Positions 61,176 through 64,000 of a stretch of 64,000 nt of DNA are shown here, piece after piece (the first letter of the stretch is position 1; the number at the start of each line of letters is the position of its first letter). Location: positions 1 to 64,000 of the forward strand of contig SEBV01000003.1 of the NCBI GenBank assembly GCA_004172865.1, in the 5' to 3' direction. The position numbers were made by a program, and so were the translations under genes. The stretch is from Gammaproteobacteria bacterium. Lineage in GTDB: Bacteria > Pseudomonadota > Gammaproteobacteria > Pseudomonadales > Cellvibrionaceae. The notes beneath the pieces were generated by a model. The model saw only the letters and a program-made list of their open reading frames with translations. It ran no database searches and was not told the origin of the DNA.

Positions 61176-62528
61176 ATGAACTTTGTTAAACAATCCGCAG
61201 CGATTTTGATGATTGCGTCATTGGTAGCGTGCGGTGGTGGTGGCTCCTCAACAGCTCCCAGTTCTAGTACACCTAGCTCAAATATTTCGAGTAATTCCAG
61301 TAGCTCCAGTGTTTCCAGTGTTTCTAGCGTCTCTAGCGTCTCTAGCGTCTCTAGCGTCTCTAGCGTCTCTAGCGTCTCTAGCGTCTCTAGCGTCTCTAGC
61401 GTTTCCAGTATTTCTAGCGCTTCGAGTAGTTCAAGCAATTCCAGCGCGTCTAGCAGCTCAAGCAGTCTGCTGAGCGTAAGTGAAAAAGTCCTGAAACAAT
61501 TTAATGCTTTAAATAGCAATATTCTTGCAGCTCAAGGAGTTGCATCTACCGGTGCTCTTGCAGCACTAACACCTTACTGTGGCGCTGATTTTTCCTGGCA
61601 TGGTAAGGGCTGCAAAGAAGGTCTTAAGGAATTGATTTTGATTGGAAATCAGCAGAGTGCGCAAGTTGTCGGCTACGATGAAACGAGAAACGATCAAGTT
61701 GATGCGTCAATTACATTAACCAATAAAACAACTGTTGCAACCAGATCAATTGCTGCAGGATATAAATGGACATTGGTTTGGAAGAAAGGTGTTGATGGCG
61801 AATTTTACCTGGCAGGCGATGGTGGCAAAAAGGCAGAAATTGCAGCATCGGCTGAAGCAATTACCAGGGCAAATGGCTCAATAGAAAGCTATATTTTATT
61901 CAGGATAACGGCTGCCATGGATTCAAACTCAGTTCCAGTAGCGGATAATGGAACTATAACGGGGCCAGGCTTAAATAAACCGCTCGACTTTACATTATTT
62001 TCGGGGATTGGATTTGCAATTGCCCATGAGTTTGGACATGAGGGAATCACGGGGGAAGCTGCTTATATTTTGAATGACATACGTGCTGGTGTTGCAGCGG
62101 AAACTCCTTTTGTGATCACTTTAAAACTCGGCACCACCACAGTTGCAACCTATAACCAAACCATTCGCGTAGCGCCTTACACCAACGACTATTTATTGCC
62201 ATCGCACTTAACACATGAAGATGGTTCACCCGTACAATTTGCAAGCTTAAATAATCTTTCAGATGTAGTGGGCCTCGTAAATATCGGAGGAAGCTGGACG
62301 CCAAGCGTTAACATACCATCGGGCGCTTCTCGTACAGCAACCTTTGTGGGTGTTTATGATATTAATGGTGCACAGCTAACTTCATGGGATCAGATATGGG
62401 CTATAGCAACCAATCCTTTCATTAATAACACTAGCACGATTATCGGAGCTAAATCTTATTACGTAGGCCTTCATGTATACGATAATGCTGGACACAAATT
62501 GTCGACGGATAACTACTACGTGCAGTAA
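61176..62528 (+). CDS. lipoprotein with Ser/Val repeat linker, function unknown
   Basis: A 450-residue secreted lipoprotein. The lipobox LVAC puts the lipidated Cys at ~residue 19, followed by GGGG. Residues ~24-100 are a linker of serine with eleven Val-Ser-Ser units. The rest (~105-450) looks like beta-rich domains; it contains HEFGHEG, but I see no third zinc ligand and do not claim a metalloprotease. I do not recognise the family. A strong AGGGGG site precedes the ATG. A strong terminator follows at 62620-62648. Confidence 0.82.
   Translation: MNFVKQSAAILMIASLVACGGGGSSTAPSSSTPSSNISSNSSSSSVSSVSSVSSVSSVSSVSSVSSVSSVSSVSSVSSISSASSSSSNSSASSSSSSLLSVSEKVLKQFNALNSNILAAQGVASTGALAALTPYCGADFSWHGKGCKEGLKELILIGNQQSAQVVGYDETRNDQVDASITLTNKTTVATRSIAAGYKWTLVWKKGVDGEFYLAGDGGKKAEIAASAEAITRANGSIESYILFRITAAMDSNSVPVADNGTITGPGLNKPLDFTLFSGIGFAIAHEFGHEGITGEAAYILNDIRAGVAAETPFVITLKLGTTTVATYNQTIRVAPYTNDYLLPSHLTHEDGSPVQFASLNNLSDVVGLVNIGGSWTPSVNIPSGASRTATFVGVYDINGAQLTSWDQIWAIATNPFINNTSTIIGAKSYYVGLHVYDNAGHKLSTDNYYVQ
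61311..61409 (+). repeat. 9-bp coding repeat (GTCTCTAGC) in the lipoprotein linker
   Basis: Eight perfect tandem copies of GTCTCTAGC (61329-61400), flanked by three diverged copies at 61311, 61320 and 61401. Each encodes Val-Ser-Ser, so copy-number change keeps the frame. Confidence 0.95.
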
Positions 62529-62619
62529 CAAGTAGATTTGTAAATTAAGCGGCTTTCATGAGGAAGCCGTTTAATACCGTTGAAGCACGCACAAAAGTTT
62601 TTCAAATATAAATCGATTA

Positions 62620-62648
62620 AGCGAACTTCAGAAGTTCGCTTTTTTTTG
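62620..62648 (+). terminator. terminator after the lipoprotein gene
   Basis: Perfect stem AGCGAACTT (62620-62628) with AAGTTCGCT (62632-62640), tri-loop CAG, followed by eight T. Confidence 0.9.
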
Positions 62649-62834
62649 CTCGACGACAATAAAAATTAATTTTTACTAAAGATAAAATGATGAAGAAATT
62701 GAAATAAATAACCGCGTTTATCTATCAACGTTACAAGTGAATATCAATTTTATATTTCTAATTTCAAATACTGCATCGAAAAATAAAATCTTCGTAATAT
62801 TTTAAGCTGTGATTTTATGGAGGATTTTGATGAG

Positions 62835-62865
62835 AAAAGCTCTCTCCTGTAAAACAGAAGAGAGC
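62835..62865 (-). terminator. terminator after the GH3 gene
   Basis: GCTCTCT (62839-62845) with AGAGAGC (62859-62865), plus inner TGT/ACA pairing; AAAA on the left gives the U-tract on the minus strand. ~45 bp past the GH3 stop. Confidence 0.8.
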
Positions 62866-62908
62866 CAAGTAGTTCAAGTCACGTAAAATATTTTTTAATA
62901 CAATTACA

Positions 62909-64000
62909 TTATGGACAAGCTACGCCTTTACCTGCACCTTTCACCAGGCTTACTTTCGAGAACGAAACATCCAAAGTACCCTCAGTCAATAACGAGAATG
63001 GCTGTAGTACTTGGGTCCAAAATTCAGATGGCGGTTGTTTAACACCGAAGTTTGCGCCGGAATCCGGGAAGCAGCTCAGCGGAATCGTAACTGTCTGCCA
63101 ACTTTTCCCTTCGAAAGATTTTAGCTTCTCTGTCAAGTTGATATCCGATGCGCAGTAAGAACCGCAACCCAAGCGAAGGTAAGTTGTTTTGCTTGGAGTG
63201 CCATCTACTTTGATATCAAATACCAATGCCGAATTTGCTTTTTCATATTTGGTGAAGTCTTTCCGATCCGAAACAGAAAGCGCTACCTGACCAGCACCTT
63301 GACCATTCCATTGAACGCGACGTGCATCCTCCTGAACATTGCGATCAACAGCGGTGATTTGTAGGGACGATACTTTTGCACTTTTACTTTCCATTGCAAC
63401 ACGATCATTTTGAAAACCAATAATTTCTAATTTCCATTCGCCTAACGGACGACGATTAAAAAATTCCAATTGATTTAATACCGCTTCAGCTTTCAAACCT
63501 TGTTCGGATAAGCGATCACCGAGCTTGTCCTTATCACCGTAGCTCAGGCCAAAACCGTAAGGGAAAAGCGGATCATAATTTTTATCGCCAAAGTTTAAGG
63601 ATACTTGATCCGGGCGCTTCGGCCAGGAAAAACTCAAGCGACCCGTTGTATCGTAATTAACCTCACCTTTTGCATTTTTAAAAATAACATCGGCAATACC
63701 TTGGCCTTCAGTACCGGGCAACCAGACAGCTACAAACGCATCAGACGCATTTAATTCGCGATTAACCCACAAAGGGCGACCTGAAATAAATAAAGAAACA
63801 ACGGGAATATTTTTGCTGCGTAATTTTTTCAACAATTCCCAATCACTTGGGTTGCGCGGTTTGTAAGCGAGATCGCTGAGATCGCCCTGCATTTCTGCAT
63901 AAGGGTCTTCACCGAAAACGACAATGGCAACATCTGGTTTTGTATCAAAGGAACCATCCGGGCTCAGCATTGCAGTACCGCCCGCTTCCGATACGACTTT
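62909..64000 (-). CDS. GH3 exo-beta-glucanase/beta-glucosidase, C-terminal part (runs off the window)
   Basis: The last ~363 residues of a GH3 enzyme of the ExoP/CdxA-like type; the frame is open to the right edge, so the 5' part with the catalytic nucleophile domain is missing. Visible are the GH3 C-terminal alpha/beta domain (DVAIVVFGEDPYAEMQGD, VVSLFISGRPLWV, LPGTEGQGIADV, YGFGLSYGD) and a galactose-binding-like beta-sandwich at the end, finishing GKGVACP. These enzymes release glucose from beta-1,3/1,4-glucans. It is not obviously part of the alpha-glucan locus and no operator of that type is seen near its 3' end. Confidence 0.9.
   Translation of the reverse strand, partial: KVVSEAGGTAMLSPDGSFDTKPDVAIVVFGEDPYAEMQGDLSDLAYKPRNPSDWELLKKLRSKNIPVVSLFISGRPLWVNRELNASDAFVAVWLPGTEGQGIADVIFKNAKGEVNYDTTGRLSFSWPKRPDQVSLNFGDKNYDPLFPYGFGLSYGDKDKLGDRLSEQGLKAEAVLNQLEFFNRRPLGEWKLEIIGFQNDRVAMESKSAKVSSLQITAVDRNVQEDARRVQWNGQGAGQVALSVSDRKDFTKYEKANSALVFDIKVDGTPSKTTYLRLGCGSYCASDINLTEKLKSFEGKSWQTVTIPLSCFPDSGANFGVKQPPSEFWTQVLQPFSLLTEGTLDVSFSKVSLVKGAGKGVACP

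Larger units (their letters stand above)
62529..62908. other. spacer between the lipoprotein and the GH3 gene with terminators
   Basis: No gene seen. It contains a hairpin near 62547-62570 (GCGGCTT with AAGCCGT), the plus-strand terminator at 62620-62648 and the minus-strand terminator at 62835-62865. Confidence 0.6.

Noticed and set aside
61311-61409. Short direct repeats as a possible CRISPR or iteron origin
   Set aside because: The repeats are 9 bp, contiguous and in frame in a lipoprotein linker; no spacers, no DnaA boxes, no replication gene.
61163-61519. 118-codon minus-strand frame full of LETLE repeats
   Set aside because: Mirror of the Val-Ser-Ser repeat in the lipoprotein gene.
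62020-62045. HEFGHEG in the lipoprotein as a zinc metalloprotease site
   Set aside because: The spacing does not fit HExxH and no distant third ligand motif is evident.

Overview
This 64 kb window reads as chromosome of a free-living, polysaccharide-degrading gammaproteobacterium, most likely Cellvibrio or a close relative in the Cellvibrionaceae (inference). The signs are poly-serine linkers and lipoprotein signals on secreted glycosidases, TonB-dependent uptake without a SusD partner, a tryptophan-halogenase-like protein beside the receptor, a LapA-type adhesin system, and housekeeping genes of proteobacterial type (rlmA, phoH, dusC). I see no rRNA, tRNA, CRISPR array, insertion sequence or prophage.

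Region by region. (1) 0.4-18.4 kb, minus strand: a LapA-like surface adhesion system. It holds a 3697-residue RTX adhesin with an N-terminal retention module and a TAAG LapG-type cleavage site, a small conserved protein, a LuxR-type regulator, a membrane-fusion protein, an ABC exporter with an apparently degenerate C39-like domain, and a TolC-like outer-membrane channel fused to an OmpA peptidoglycan-binding domain. A perfect CRP/Vfr-type site lies upstream of the channel gene. (2) 18.7-24.3 kb: housekeeping genes (rlmA, phoH, a DEAD-box helicase, dusC, an HDOD protein). (3) 24.6-46.0 kb: an alpha-glucan utilisation locus. It has a LacI-family regulator, three GH87 alpha-1,3-glucanase-like enzymes, a TonB-dependent receptor, a flavin halogenase-like protein, a GH15 lipoprotein, a GH97 alpha-glucosidase and an MFS alpha-glucoside transporter. 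The three divergent intergenic regions carry ten copies of a CG-centred palindrome (consensus TGAAAWCGWTTTCA), mostly as pairs 20-21 bp apart, which I take as the operators of the LacI regulator. (4) 46.0-57.7 kb: mixed accessory and stress genes (CPA antiporter, PPK2, zinc alcohol dehydrogenase, TerB-J protein, catalase-like protein, DUF2945, DUF899, S46 peptidase). Between them are three very small genes and a probable gene relic. (5) 58.3-61.0 kb: a compact four-gene operon of a small J-domain protein and three proteins I do not recognise. (6) 61.2-64.0 kb: a lipoprotein with a 9-bp repeat tract, and the 3' part of a GH3 beta-glucosidase that runs off the right edge.

How the parts could work together (inference). 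In the glucan locus, secreted and lipid-anchored GH87 enzymes would cut alpha-1,3-glucan, the TonB receptor would import the oligosaccharides, GH97 and GH15 would release glucose or short alpha-glucosides, and the MFS protein would carry them into the cytoplasm. The LacI protein would repress most of the genes until a sugar signal appears. The adhesin system could hold the cell on a surface and be released by LapG/LapD-type proteins that must lie elsewhere.
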